A stretch of DNA of 64,000 nucleotides from an uncultured Schlesneria sp. GTDB lineage: Bacteria > Planctomycetota > Planctomycetia > Planctomycetales > Planctomycetaceae. This document shows positions 8,769 to 17,863 of this stretch, in pieces. Where the stretch lies: the NCBI GenBank assembly GCA_903840265.1, contig CAIMFH010000109.1, forward strand, positions 106,837 through 170,836, given 5' to 3'. The notes under the pieces were generated by a model. The model did no database searches. It was not told the DNA's origin and worked only from the letters and a program-made list of their open reading frames with translations. A program made the translations under genes and the position numbers. Numbering within the stretch: position 1 is the first letter of the stretch; each line of letters starts with the position of its first letter.

Positions 8769-10355
8769 ATGCATCCCGTCCGGATTGGACATTACCTGAT
8801 CGATCGCAAGATCGGCGCTGGCGCGATGGGGACCGTCTATGTCGGCATCCATGACGAGACCAAGCAGCAGGCCGCGATCAAAGTACTGCCCGCATCGCTC
8901 GCTCGCGAAGAGGGCTTCGTGATGCGATTCAATCGAGAAATCGAAGCGATTCGTCGTCTGAGCCATCCCAATATCGTCAAGTTTTTTGAGAGTGGCACGG
9001 ACGACAACGAGACCTACTACTATTCGATGGAGTACATCGAGGGGGACACGCTGACAGGTCGCTTGCGTCGCGACCGGCGAATTCCCTGGCAAGAAGCGAT
9101 TTCGATGACGATCCAAATCTGCGCCGGATTGAAGCACGCGCATGATGTGGGAGTCGTTCATCGAGATTTGAAGCCGTCGAATCTGCTGATTGCCAACGAC
9201 GGCACGATCAAGATCGCCGACTTTGGTGTTGCGCAGGTGTTCGCAGCCGAACAACTGACTATAACAGGCGCGATCATTGGAACTGCCGAGTTCATGTCTC
9301 CAGAGCAAGTAGAGGGGCGTCGCGCGGATCGTCGCAGCGACATCTATTCGCTGGGGGCCGTCCTGTACACCATGCTGGTTGGTCAGCCACCGTTTGCCAG
9401 TGGTTCTCCTGCCGAGATCATGCAAAAGCAACGGTTTGGCACCTTCGATCCACCACGTAATTATGTGCCCGAGATTCCTTCCTGGCTGAATGACATTGTC
9501 TGCCAACTGCTGGAAAAAAGCCCGGACAAGCGGCTGCCAGATGCCTACGTCGTGTCACGCCGACTGCAAGAGGTGGTAAGAAAAGTTGAACTGAAGAATT
9601 CAGAACCAGAAGTCATCCTGCATTCCGATGCCGAAACGGGATTGGCTCATCCCGTTGCCGCGGGGGGCAACATGGGCGCGACATTCGTTCGCGACTTGAT
9701 GCGAGCTCATAGCGATCGCGAAGAACCGACGACAATTCTGGAGCGGATGTTCAACAACACCTGGGTGTTGTTGACGATGCTGACACTGGTGATCGGCGGA
9801 TTGTGGTGGTTTTTGTCCAAGGCTGATGATGCGACGAACAATGCCGTGACCGGTCCCGGGCCTGGATCGGAACCAGAGCGAATTCTGCAGGCCGCTCGCT
9901 GGAAATGGAAAACAGGCGACGCCGCCGGAGCCAAGCGTCAGTTGGAATCGTTGCGGGCAATCCTGGCTGGCGATGACAGCCATAAACCGACTGTTCGGGC
10001 AGTCGATAAATTGCTTTCTACAATCCGCAACCAGCGTCCGACGTACTCGCAAGCATTCATCCAGGAAGCTTTAGACCGGGCGATTTCGTTGGAACGAACT
10101 GATCCAATACAAGCCAAATCGATTCTCAGCAGTGTCATTTATCTCTATGAATCGGATCGCTCGTTAAGCGATCACATCGCCAGAGTAAGAACGCGCCTGG
10201 AAGCGCTTGAAAAAGTTTTGGGGCAGGAATCGGGACCGATGCCGGAACTCGACAACATGAGCAACTCGATCTCCGAACCGGCTAAGCCGGATGGCTCAGT
10301 TTCACCAAGCGCGAGTGAAGAAGCATCACCGAAGGAGGCGAGTGGAGCGCCCTGA
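8769..10355 (+). CDS. Membrane-anchored Hanks-type Ser/Thr protein kinase
   Basis: 528 residues from ATG 8769; the frame is open further upstream into recJ but the kinase domain begins just after this Met (YLIDRKIGAGAMGTVYVG, glycine loop). AAIKVLP has the catalytic Lys, HRDLKPSNLL near residue 131 the catalytic loop, IADFGVAQ the DFG motif and GTAEFMSPEQVEG the activation segment. A single membrane segment at about residues 331-350 (TWVLLTMLTLVIGGLWWF) separates the cytoplasmic kinase from a ~175-residue helical extracytoplasmic tail with no recognised sensor fold. About 97 bases after recJ, same strand. Active kinase expected; the signal is unknown. Confidence 0.93.
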   Translation: MHPVRIGHYLIDRKIGAGAMGTVYVGIHDETKQQAAIKVLPASLAREEGFVMRFNREIEAIRRLSHPNIVKFFESGTDDNETYYYSMEYIEGDTLTGRLRRDRRIPWQEAISMTIQICAGLKHAHDVGVVHRDLKPSNLLIANDGTIKIADFGVAQVFAAEQLTITGAIIGTAEFMSPEQVEGRRADRRSDIYSLGAVLYTMLVGQPPFASGSPAEIMQKQRFGTFDPPRNYVPEIPSWLNDIVCQLLEKSPDKRLPDAYVVSRRLQEVVRKVELKNSEPEVILHSDAETGLAHPVAAGGNMGATFVRDLMRAHSDREEPTTILERMFNNTWVLLTMLTLVIGGLWWFLSKADDATNNAVTGPGPGSEPERILQAARWKWKTGDAAGAKRQLESLRAILAGDDSHKPTVRAVDKLLSTIRNQRPTYSQAFIQEALDRAISLERTDPIQAKSILSSVIYLYESDRSLSDHIARVRTRLEALEKVLGQESGPMPELDNMSNSISEPAKPDGSVSPSASEEASPKEASGAP

Positions 10356-10371
10356 GTGTGGCGACCATCGT

Positions 10372-11160
10372 TCAGATGGTCATCGCGGTAAAGCCGCCAT
10401 CGACAAGGAGATTGTGACCGGTCAAGAAGCTGCCAGCCGTCGGAGATGCGAGCAACAAGAGGCCCCCGGCAAGCTCTTCGGGTGATCCGAATCGAGCCAT
10501 GGGCGTATGGCGCATGATGTTTTCAACACGATCGGGTGTCAGCACTTTTTTGTTTTGCTCGGCGGGAAAAAAGCCGGGCGACAAGGCATTGACCCGAATC
10601 CCCTTGGTGGCCCATTCACGGGCCAGGTTTTGAGTCAGGCTGAGCACTGCTGCCTTGGAAAGTGAATACGTGTAGACGCGTGAGAGTGGCGGTCCGGCAC
10701 TCACGGACGCGATGTTGACGATCGAACCCTTAGTCCCGCGTTCCAACATGTACTTGCCGACAACCTGACAGGCCAGGCGAACTCCGCGAAGATTCACATT
10801 GAGGATACGTTCCCATTCCTCCTCTGTGATCTCGAGGAACGGTGTCGCCGAGTTGACGCCGGCACCATTCACCAGCACGTTGGCTTCGCGGCCGGTCGAT
10901 CGCAAATGGGCAACCAAGCCATCCAGCCCGCTTTTTGATGTCGCATCACACGAGAAGTACTCCGCCGAACCACCTGCCTGCTGAATGGTGCGAACCCGCT
11001 CGTGCCCGTTATCGTCATTGCGACCGACGACCACGACGTGAGCCCCGGCTCCCGCCAGCGCATCACAAAACGCTCCGCCCAGGGTTCCGGTTCCTCCAAT
11101 GACGACTGCAGTCAAACCATCCAAGCCAAACATGTTCTTCAAATAGTCTGCGGAAGACAT
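10372..11160 (-). CDS. Short-chain dehydrogenase/reductase (gluconate 5-dehydrogenase-like)
   Basis: 262 residues from ATG 11160; a TTG at 11187 would add nine residues. Classical SDR layout: GGTGTLGGAFCDALAGAGA as NAD(P)-binding glycine motif, VLVNGAGVN as the NNAG equivalent, NIASVSAG with the catalytic Ser and YTYSLSKAAVL with the Tyr-x3-Lys pair. LSPGFFPAEQNKKVL after the active site resembles the gluconate 5-dehydrogenase / 2-deoxygluconate 3-dehydrogenase group, so a sugar-acid substrate is plausible. It is convergent with the kinase gene, only 16 bases apart. Confidence 0.9.
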   Translation of the reverse strand: MSSADYLKNMFGLDGLTAVVIGGTGTLGGAFCDALAGAGAHVVVVGRNDDNGHERVRTIQQAGGSAEYFSCDATSKSGLDGLVAHLRSTGREANVLVNGAGVNSATPFLEITEEEWERILNVNLRGVRLACQVVGKYMLERGTKGSIVNIASVSAGPPLSRVYTYSLSKAAVLSLTQNLAREWATKGIRVNALSPGFFPAEQNKKVLTPDRVENIMRHTPMARFGSPEELAGGLLLLASPTAGSFLTGHNLLVDGGFTAMTI

Positions 11161-11404
11161 TGATGCGGATCCCCAAGGTGCGACCAAACGGTCGAAATTG
11201 ATCCATCTAGTTTCGGGCAGAATGGGATCAGATTCAAGTGGGGACCGATCGCTGGCGCGTAGACCATTGTTCGACCCATCTCAATACACCGAAATTGCGG
11301 CCTAGATGACCTTCGGCGTCGCGGAGATTCGTGTTGGCGGCGCATCGACGGCAGGACTTCGATGTCACCAATTTGCCAACGCGATGCGGCGACCCGCCGG
11401 TGGA

Positions 11405-12793
11405 CTACAAGCGCCGACGTGGCGGTTCGGGTTGCACCGCCAACGGAAGTTCGTTCGAAGATGACACGCAGTGCAGGCTTGCCAGGGTTCTCAGGAACAA
11501 TCGGTTCTGGCTGACAACCGGCGCGGTGAAGATCCCCTCGCCGATGGGGATTTCTGCGACCAGTTCCCCTCGCCCTCCCAAGCGGATCACGAAGACTTTT
11601 CCTTCTTCGTTACAGCAGTACAGGTATTGACCAGCAATCACCGGAGAGCATGAGATCGTGCCTCCCAAACGGCGTTTCCATTGCAGTTGGCCACTACCGG
11701 CTTCTAGACAGGCGAGCACACCGTCATCCGTGATCGTGTACAAGCGTCCATCGTGAACGAGAGGGGATAGCTCGGCTCCGGCGGACTTGTTGCTTTGCCA
11801 AACAAGATGTGTATTAGTCACATCACCGGAACCGTCGGCGCGGATGCAGAGTAACTCTTGTTGAGGGAATGTCGCCGAGGCGTACACGCAGTGTTCGTCG
11901 AACGCCACCGAATTAGCGACACGGTCCGCCGACCACTTGCAAGTCCAGAGGGAGTTTCCGGTGAGCGGGTCGTACGAAGCAACCTGATCTTTGCCCGCCA
12001 TCAGCAACTGATCGCGGCCAGCGATGTGTGCGACGATCGGTGTCCCAAAACTGTCAGCCTCGGGACGAAGGACTCTCCAGACGATTTCTCCTGTCTGACG
12101 ATGAAGCGCCGTGAGATGACTCGCACCGACAAGCCGATTGATTCGAGCGCCTTTATTGTCGGCCGCGATGATCACCAGGGACTTGTAGATTGCTGGAGAA
12201 GAACTATATCCCCACTTCGAAAAATAAGGCCCTGCTTCACGCTTCCAGACGATTCGTCCACTCAAATCGGTCGCTGTCACCCACAGTCCTCCATTGACTG
12301 CAGCCGCCAGATAGATGTGTGTTCCGTCGCAGGCAGGTGTCGTTGACACCTGTGAGCTTCGCGCTGGCAGAGATAATATTCCGCCCTGATGCAGTTGGGA
12401 TTGCCACTGCAAACGACCTGATGCGTGATCGACGCAGGCCAATGAAATCGATTCTCGCGCCGTATCGATGACGGGCAGAAACAATTTCTCGCCCCAGACG
12501 CAAAGCGCGGTGCGACCGCGACCGGAAATCGACGCAACCCAACCATTGTCACTTTCACCGGGCAACCATTGCGCCGGTGGGTTGGCGAGCGGAGCGGTAT
12601 TGGATTGGCTGGTTCCCCGAAACCAGGGCCAATCGCCCGGCCCGGGATGTGCGTCCATCATCGCAAAATTCACAGACTCTTTCGCGCGATTGACTTCGCG
12701 CACGCCTGTATTGCGGAGTGTCGCCAACAGAAGTAGTCCCAACAGCGCGATCGCCGCCAGAACTCGAAAATTTCGCAACAAACTCATCATCAC
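11405..12793 (-). CDS. PQQ-like beta-propeller protein (outer-membrane or periplasmic)
   Basis: 462 residues with start choices at 12793, 12790 or 12787. An N-terminal hydrophobic segment (FRVLAAIALLGLLLLATL) is a signal peptide or anchor. The rest is a propeller built of repeats such as LACVDHASGRLQWQSQ, TALHRQTGEIVWRVL and LACLEAGSGQLQWKRRL, the spacing of PQQ-like (BamB/quinoprotein) repeats. DWPWFRGTSQSNTAP near residue 50 is the usual opening of planctomycete PQQ-like proteins. No catalytic quinoprotein residues were identified, so a binding or scaffolding role is as likely as dehydrogenase activity. Confidence 0.85.
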   Translation of the reverse strand: MMMSLLRNFRVLAAIALLGLLLLATLRNTGVREVNRAKESVNFAMMDAHPGPGDWPWFRGTSQSNTAPLANPPAQWLPGESDNGWVASISGRGRTALCVWGEKLFLPVIDTARESISLACVDHASGRLQWQSQLHQGGILSLPARSSQVSTTPACDGTHIYLAAAVNGGLWVTATDLSGRIVWKREAGPYFSKWGYSSSPAIYKSLVIIAADNKGARINRLVGASHLTALHRQTGEIVWRVLRPEADSFGTPIVAHIAGRDQLLMAGKDQVASYDPLTGNSLWTCKWSADRVANSVAFDEHCVYASATFPQQELLCIRADGSGDVTNTHLVWQSNKSAGAELSPLVHDGRLYTITDDGVLACLEAGSGQLQWKRRLGGTISCSPVIAGQYLYCCNEEGKVFVIRLGGRGELVAEIPIGEGIFTAPVVSQNRLFLRTLASLHCVSSSNELPLAVQPEPPRRRL

Positions 12794-12893
12794 GACAGCC
12801 TCCTGCTGTCTAATCGCGCGCTCAGTCTCTGAGGTATCGGGTCATTCATTGAGTGGATTCTGTATTCGATGCAAATCGTCAATCCGCAAGAGA

Positions 12894-14948
12894 TCAGGCG
12901 GCCGCCGCGGGGGCGTCCCACAATTGCTGATAGACAGGACAGGCGGCTTGAAGTTCGCTGTGAGTCCCGGTCGCAACAACTCTTCCATGATCCAGCACGA
13001 CAATCCGCGACACGTATTCCAACAGGGCAGGCGAGAGCGTATGAGTAATAATCACAGCGGTTCGGCTGTGAACAAATTCCTTCAACGCAGAATGAATCAG
13101 GACTTCACTTTCCGCATCGATTGCCGATGTCGGTTCGTCGAGGATCAGCAATCGAGGATCTCTTAAGATGGCGCGTGCCAAAGCAACGCGTTGACGCTGG
13201 CCGCCCGAAAGCTGGCGGCCTCCTTCGCCGACGGGAGTTTTCAGTCCCAGCGGCTTCTGGTCCGCAAAATCAAGGACATGAGCTCGACGCGCGGCTTCGC
13301 GGACTTCTTGATCAGTGGCAGACGGATTCCCATAGCGGATATTTTCGGCGATGGTGTCGTCAAACAGGAGGACTTCCTGGGGAACGATGGCGATTTGATC
13401 TCGCAGGTCGTGCAGCCGTGCTTGTCTGATATCCAGGTCGTCGAACAGAACTGTCCCTTCGTCTGGATCTTGAAATCGGGGCAGCAAGCCCACCAGTGTC
13501 GATTTCCCCGAGCCGTTGCTGCCGACGACAGCGACGGTTTCACCAACCTCAATCTTCAGACTCAAGCCGTTTAGAACGCGGCCGCGTTCCAGCGTTTTGT
13601 CGCCGTCGGCTCGCGCATAGCTGAAATGGACATCGCGAAATTCGACGCTACGTTCGAGGGGGGGCAACCACTGCGGCGATTCGTTGACCGCAACCAATGA
13701 CTCTTGATCCAAGCGTTTCAGAACTTGCTCAGCCAGGGTACCTGACTGGCGAATGATGTTGTAGAACTTTGAAAACTTGCGGACTGGATCGATGACCCCT
13801 GCCAGCAGGGCGTAAAATGTCGCCAATTCCTCCATCTTGGGAGGAAGAGTGGCCAGCCTGATTCCCCAGATCGAGGTGACCTGTCGCAGTGCGAGAAACG
13901 CCGCCGGCATTAGCACCGCAAGGACGGCAAACACGGTCAGGATTTCAACCGCAGCACCGCTGGCCGCATCAACTCTGTGGAGTCGCATCACCTGCATGAA
14001 GTACTCGCGATTGCGGCGGTGAAACATTCGCCGATGGAAGCCGCTCTGTCCGAAGACGATGACGGCCCGGATGTTGATGAATGTCTCTTCCAGCGATTTG
14101 AACAATCGGCCCACGCCATCAATCATCCGGCGAGTCGCACGACGCAAACGCTGGCCAAACAAATGAATCATCCAACCCGCGATGGGCAGGAAGACCAGCA
14201 GCAAGATCGTGAGTTGCCAATTGATGTAGAACATCCCGGCCAGGCAGGCGATGGCCTTCAAGGGCTCGCGAACGATTCGTCCGCCCAACTCGCCAAGACC
14301 GTATGAGAGACCCTGCAAGGTATACGTGAAGTCCGTCATCAACTTTGGCGTGCCATTCAAGGCGATCGTTTGAGGGTCTAGTTTGAGGGTCTTGCGAAAC
14401 ATGGCCTGGCGAAGATCGATCACGATCAGTTCGGCCACGCTTCCTGCCAGGTAATCCTGAAAGAAGCTGCACAGTCCGTTCAAAAGGGCCACCGCCAGCA
14501 CCAATCCGAACATCACCGTGAAGAGTTGAAACGGATCTGTCGGCAACTTGGACAGGACATTTGCTTCGAAACTGCTGTACAGCCAGACACGAAAAGATTG
14601 CGACTTCTGCCAGTTCTGTTCACGACGAATCTCGTTCCAGATCTGCAACCGCTCTTTCATCCGCGACCGGGAACCGTCTTCTGGCAACGCATTCAGGTTG
14701 TCGTCGAGAGTCTTTAAGTTCGCAGCATGCTGGCTGATTCGAGTCGATGCATCTTCGATCTCGTGTCGAACATAGTTTCCGAGAGATTTGTGCTCGCCAA
14801 ACATCACGGTCAATGGAAACGAGAGCGCGAGTTCAGCACTCCAGAGCGCGGCCGCCAATACACCGAACAGCAGCGACCACGCCAAGCGGCGCCAGTACGG
14901 ATAGACAAATGATAAAAGCCGACCCCAAGTCTGCACGACGCTTCGCAT
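12894..14948 (-). CDS. ABC exporter, fused permease and ATPase (MsbA/lipid-exporter type)
   Basis: 684 residues from ATG 14948; an in-frame GTG at 14975 is the alternative. The first ~420 residues hold about six membrane helices, with an unusually long soluble insertion between the first two (residues ~55-130, rich in charged residues). The ATPase domain has Walker A GSNGSGKST, Q-loop IAIVPQEVLLFD, signature LSGGQRQRVALARAI, Walker B LLILDEPTSAID and the switch His in VIITHTLS. A homodimeric exporter of lipid or hydrophobic cargo is likely. The insertion is the feature that departs from MsbA. Confidence 0.92.
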   Translation of the reverse strand: MRSVVQTWGRLLSFVYPYWRRLAWSLLFGVLAAALWSAELALSFPLTVMFGEHKSLGNYVRHEIEDASTRISQHAANLKTLDDNLNALPEDGSRSRMKERLQIWNEIRREQNWQKSQSFRVWLYSSFEANVLSKLPTDPFQLFTVMFGLVLAVALLNGLCSFFQDYLAGSVAELIVIDLRQAMFRKTLKLDPQTIALNGTPKLMTDFTYTLQGLSYGLGELGGRIVREPLKAIACLAGMFYINWQLTILLLVFLPIAGWMIHLFGQRLRRATRRMIDGVGRLFKSLEETFINIRAVIVFGQSGFHRRMFHRRNREYFMQVMRLHRVDAASGAAVEILTVFAVLAVLMPAAFLALRQVTSIWGIRLATLPPKMEELATFYALLAGVIDPVRKFSKFYNIIRQSGTLAEQVLKRLDQESLVAVNESPQWLPPLERSVEFRDVHFSYARADGDKTLERGRVLNGLSLKIEVGETVAVVGSNGSGKSTLVGLLPRFQDPDEGTVLFDDLDIRQARLHDLRDQIAIVPQEVLLFDDTIAENIRYGNPSATDQEVREAARRAHVLDFADQKPLGLKTPVGEGGRQLSGGQRQRVALARAILRDPRLLILDEPTSAIDAESEVLIHSALKEFVHSRTAVIITHTLSPALLEYVSRIVVLDHGRVVATGTHSELQAACPVYQQLWDAPAAAA

Positions 14949-15165
14949 CCCTGCTGTATGTAGTGCGCTCCGCACACCGATTGTCGCTGCTGGGTGCCTG
15001 ACGAGACTTCCAGCCGGGCGTATTACAGAACAAATCCGAAGGACCGTCCAGAGCAGTCAAAATGGGGCGGAATAAGCAAAGAGGCGGTCTGGGCGATTGG
15101 CGGAGCGCCGGCGGACGTCGTGTTCATCTTGACGGTCGCATTAGAGGTGGGATACATCCCCCTTC

Positions 15166-15924
15166 ATGCGTAGCCTATTCGCGATCTTTTGTGGATTAGC
15201 TCTCATCCTGGCACCTTTGCGCGCCGTATGGGGATGGACCGAGGAACGCCAACTGGGGTCGTATTTGATTCGATCCGAGTTCGCTCTACGGGACGTTCAA
15301 GGCTTAGTGGACGACTTGGGCGATCTGCAATCCGACATCGAGCGACAACTGGGGCTGAAATGTGAGCCCGGCGAGATTCAAATCCATCTGTTCAAGAGCA
15401 AGTGGAGCTACAACAGCTACTTGAGTAAGCGAGTTCCGGAAGGTACGAAACGACAGGCGTTATTCGTGCAAGGGACTGACGCAGGAAGGGTTTACGCGTA
15501 TCGACACTCGGGGTTGGATACCGATGTCCGGCACGAGACAACTCACGCTTTGCTACACACGGCCCTTCCCTATGTGCCGATCTGGCTGGACGAAGGATTG
15601 GCCGAGTATTTTGAGCCGTCGCCAGGTCTGCGTGAGAAAGGAAACGCTCATCGCGGCGAGTTGCAATGGGCTATCAAACTTGGTTGGCGACCATCGCTCG
15701 AAAAGCTGGAAGGCAAGCGAACTCAAGCTGAGATGGGAAAGAATGATTACCGCGATGCCTGGGGCGTGATGCATTTCGTACTGCACGGGCCGCCTGAGGC
15801 TCGCGAGGCCTTGGCCAAGTACTTTGAGGAAGTCCAATCGGGCAAAGCACCGATGCCGCTCAGTCAGCATCTGCGCCGCCGGATTCCGAACTTCGAGCAA
15901 GCAGTGATCGATCATCTGAAGTGA
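15166..15924 (+). CDS. Secreted HExxH (gluzincin-like) putative metallopeptidase
   Basis: 252 residues. MRSLFAIFCGLALILAPLRA is a signal peptide. HETTH near residue 123 is an HExxH zinc motif, and WLDEGLAEYFE about 20 residues later supplies the third, Glu ligand of the peptidase-MA clan. The protein is close in layout to the first part of the 40187 gene in this window. A peptide substrate is assumed from the clan only. A possible promoter (TTGACG at 15129 and TACATC at 15153, 18 bases apart) ends only eight bases before the start codon, suggesting a very short leader. Confidence 0.75.
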   Translation: MRSLFAIFCGLALILAPLRAVWGWTEERQLGSYLIRSEFALRDVQGLVDDLGDLQSDIERQLGLKCEPGEIQIHLFKSKWSYNSYLSKRVPEGTKRQALFVQGTDAGRVYAYRHSGLDTDVRHETTHALLHTALPYVPIWLDEGLAEYFEPSPGLREKGNAHRGELQWAIKLGWRPSLEKLEGKRTQAEMGKNDYRDAWGVMHFVLHGPPEAREALAKYFEEVQSGKAPMPLSQHLRRRIPNFEQAVIDHLK

Positions 15925-16098
15925 CCACTTTGTCAAAACCACCAATTGAGTGATTAATGACCAGTCATTGGCCTATGACTTGCACAATTGGGTTTGCCAG
16001 ATTCTTGTGTCTCAGCTACTGTTAGCGCGTTCGGCCGCCAAGGGATGGTTGGCAGGAGTCAACGCGGTGTGCGTCGCGATGGTCGGAGGGAGTTTGCA

Positions 16099-16977
16099 AT
16101 GGCCTGCTGTGTCAATATGTTTGGATCGTTACGGATGCGTCTTGTCTCTTTCGTCCTGCCAGCAACAGTTTTGCTGATCTGCGGATCCAGTCGTGGCGGC
16201 GACGACAAGATTCCGTTGACTGCCCGCGCCGAAGCTGGATCGAGCAGTGTTGGATCCGAGCAGGATGTCCCGACTCCACCGATCGACAAGCAGCATCCCC
16301 TCTTTCTACCGCTTCAAGAGGCCTATAAGTCCCGAATATCACTCAAAAACGTGAAGGACTATCAAGCCGACTTCACGAAGAAAGAGTTAATGGGTCGCCG
16401 GTTGCTGACGACCAACATGAACTTGAAACTTCGTCAAGAACCGTTCAGCGTTTACTTGAAGTTCGTGAATCCGAACGCAGGCCGCGAAGTGATCTATGTC
16501 CAAGGACGAAACAAGAACAATTTGATCGTTCACGAAGTCGGGATCAAGTCGATTGTTGGCACACTCGAGCTACCACCGACTGGCCCGGATGCCATGTCTG
16601 ACAACAAGTATCCGGTTACCATGATCGGCTTGAAGACGATGCTGGATAAGGTCATCAAACAATGGGAAACCGAGGGGAAGCTTGGGGAAGTGAAGACGCA
16701 GAAATACCCCGACGCTAAATTGCCGAGCGGTGAAGAATGCGTCGCGTACGAATCACTGCATCCGACACCACGCGAAGAGTTCCCCTACCATATCACTCGT
16801 CTGTGGATTGAGAAAAAGAGCAATCTGGCGATTCGCGTGGAGCAGTTGGGGTTCCCTCAACGAAACGACAAGACGCCGCCCATCGTTGAGGAATACACCT
16901 ACAGCAAGCTCAAGATCAACGTCTCGCTAAGCGACCGTGATTTTGACAAAAAGAATCCCGGTTATGCCTTTCCCTGA
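16099..16977 (+). CDS. Secreted DUF1571-family protein
   Basis: 292 residues from ATG 16099, chosen because GGAGGGAG lies just upstream; the frame stays open for 37 more codons. A signal peptide (RLVSFVLPATVLLICG) precedes the mature part. The phrases DYQADFTKKELMGRRL, VYLKFVNPNAGREVIYV and TMIGLKTMLDKVIKQWE match what I know of DUF1571, a planctomycete-enriched family of unknown function with a probable lipoprotein-carrier (LolA-like) beta fold. It overlaps the start of panC by 14 bases and lies two genes before lgt, so co-transcription with the lipoprotein-modifying enzyme is likely. Confidence 0.82.
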   Translation: MACCVNMFGSLRMRLVSFVLPATVLLICGSSRGGDDKIPLTARAEAGSSSVGSEQDVPTPPIDKQHPLFLPLQEAYKSRISLKNVKDYQADFTKKELMGRRLLTTNMNLKLRQEPFSVYLKFVNPNAGREVIYVQGRNKNNLIVHEVGIKSIVGTLELPPTGPDAMSDNKYPVTMIGLKTMLDKVIKQWETEGKLGEVKTQKYPDAKLPSGEECVAYESLHPTPREEFPYHITRLWIEKKSNLAIRVEQLGFPQRNDKTPPIVEEYTYSKLKINVSLSDRDFDKKNPGYAFP

Positions 16978-17851
16978 CCGCGCCGAAATCCAGGTTGCCG
17001 AATCGGTTCAGTCGGTTCGCGATGCGGTCAGCCGCGCTAAGTGGTCCGGCCATCGAGTTGGATTTGTCCCGACGATGGGGGCCTTGCATGTTGGACACGT
17101 CAGTCTGATCGAGCGCGCTCGTAGGGAATGTGGGTACGTTGCAGTCAGTATCTTCGTCAATCCAACGCAGTTTGGTCCCAACGAAGATTTCAATCGTTAT
17201 CCCCGTCCGCGCGATGCCGATTTGGCGATGTGTCGCGACGCAGGGGCGGATCTTGTTTTCTACCCTACCGTTGAAACAATGTATCCTGTGGGCCATCGAA
17301 CTTTTGTGGAAGTGGCTGGTTTGTCGGAGATCCTGGAAGGAGCCATCCGACCTGGCCATTTCCGTGGAGTCACGACCGTGGTGACGAAGCTGTTCAATAT
17401 CGTCCAAGCGGATCGAGCCTACTTCGGACAGAAAGATTATCAGCAGCAATCGGTCATTCGCGTCATGGCACGCGAGCTCGACATGCCGACGGATGTTGTC
17501 ACCTGCGAAACCATTCGCGATCCTGACGGTTTGGCCCTGAGCAGTCGCAATGCTTATCTGAGCGAGTCGGAACGAAAGTCGGGACTGGCATTATCGCGAG
17601 CTTTAAGGCTTGCTGAGCGTCTGGCTGGTGAAGGTGAACTGGACATTCCGACGCTGGAGTCGGCAATGCGGAATGAACTGGAAAATACCCCCGGCGTTAC
17701 GCTGGAATATGCTGTGATCGTCAATCACGAATCCATGAGAGAGTTGACTGCCGCAGAGCCCAGGATGGTTGCTCTGGTCGCCGCTCGTGTCGGATCGACC
17801 CGGTTAATTGATAATATGATTCTACGGCTTCCCAGTGGAACCATTACTTAG
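16964..17851 (+). CDS. panC: Pantothenate synthetase
   Basis: 295 residues from ATG 16964 (GTG 16937 is an alternative). All signature regions are present: VPTMGALHVGH for ATP binding, VSIFVNPTQFGPNEDF, KLFNIVQADRAYFGQKDYQQ and RDPDGLALSSRNAYLS. The enzyme joins pantoate and beta-alanine with ATP to make pantothenate, the coenzyme A precursor. It overlaps the DUF1571 gene and is followed 12 bases later by lgt. None of the other pantothenate genes lies in the window. Confidence 0.97.
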   Translation: MPFPDRAEIQVAESVQSVRDAVSRAKWSGHRVGFVPTMGALHVGHVSLIERARRECGYVAVSIFVNPTQFGPNEDFNRYPRPRDADLAMCRDAGADLVFYPTVETMYPVGHRTFVEVAGLSEILEGAIRPGHFRGVTTVVTKLFNIVQADRAYFGQKDYQQQSVIRVMARELDMPTDVVTCETIRDPDGLALSSRNAYLSESERKSGLALSRALRLAERLAGEGELDIPTLESAMRNELENTPGVTLEYAVIVNHESMRELTAAEPRMVALVAARVGSTRLIDNMILRLPSGTIT

Positions 17852-17863
17852 CAGGATGCGCTC

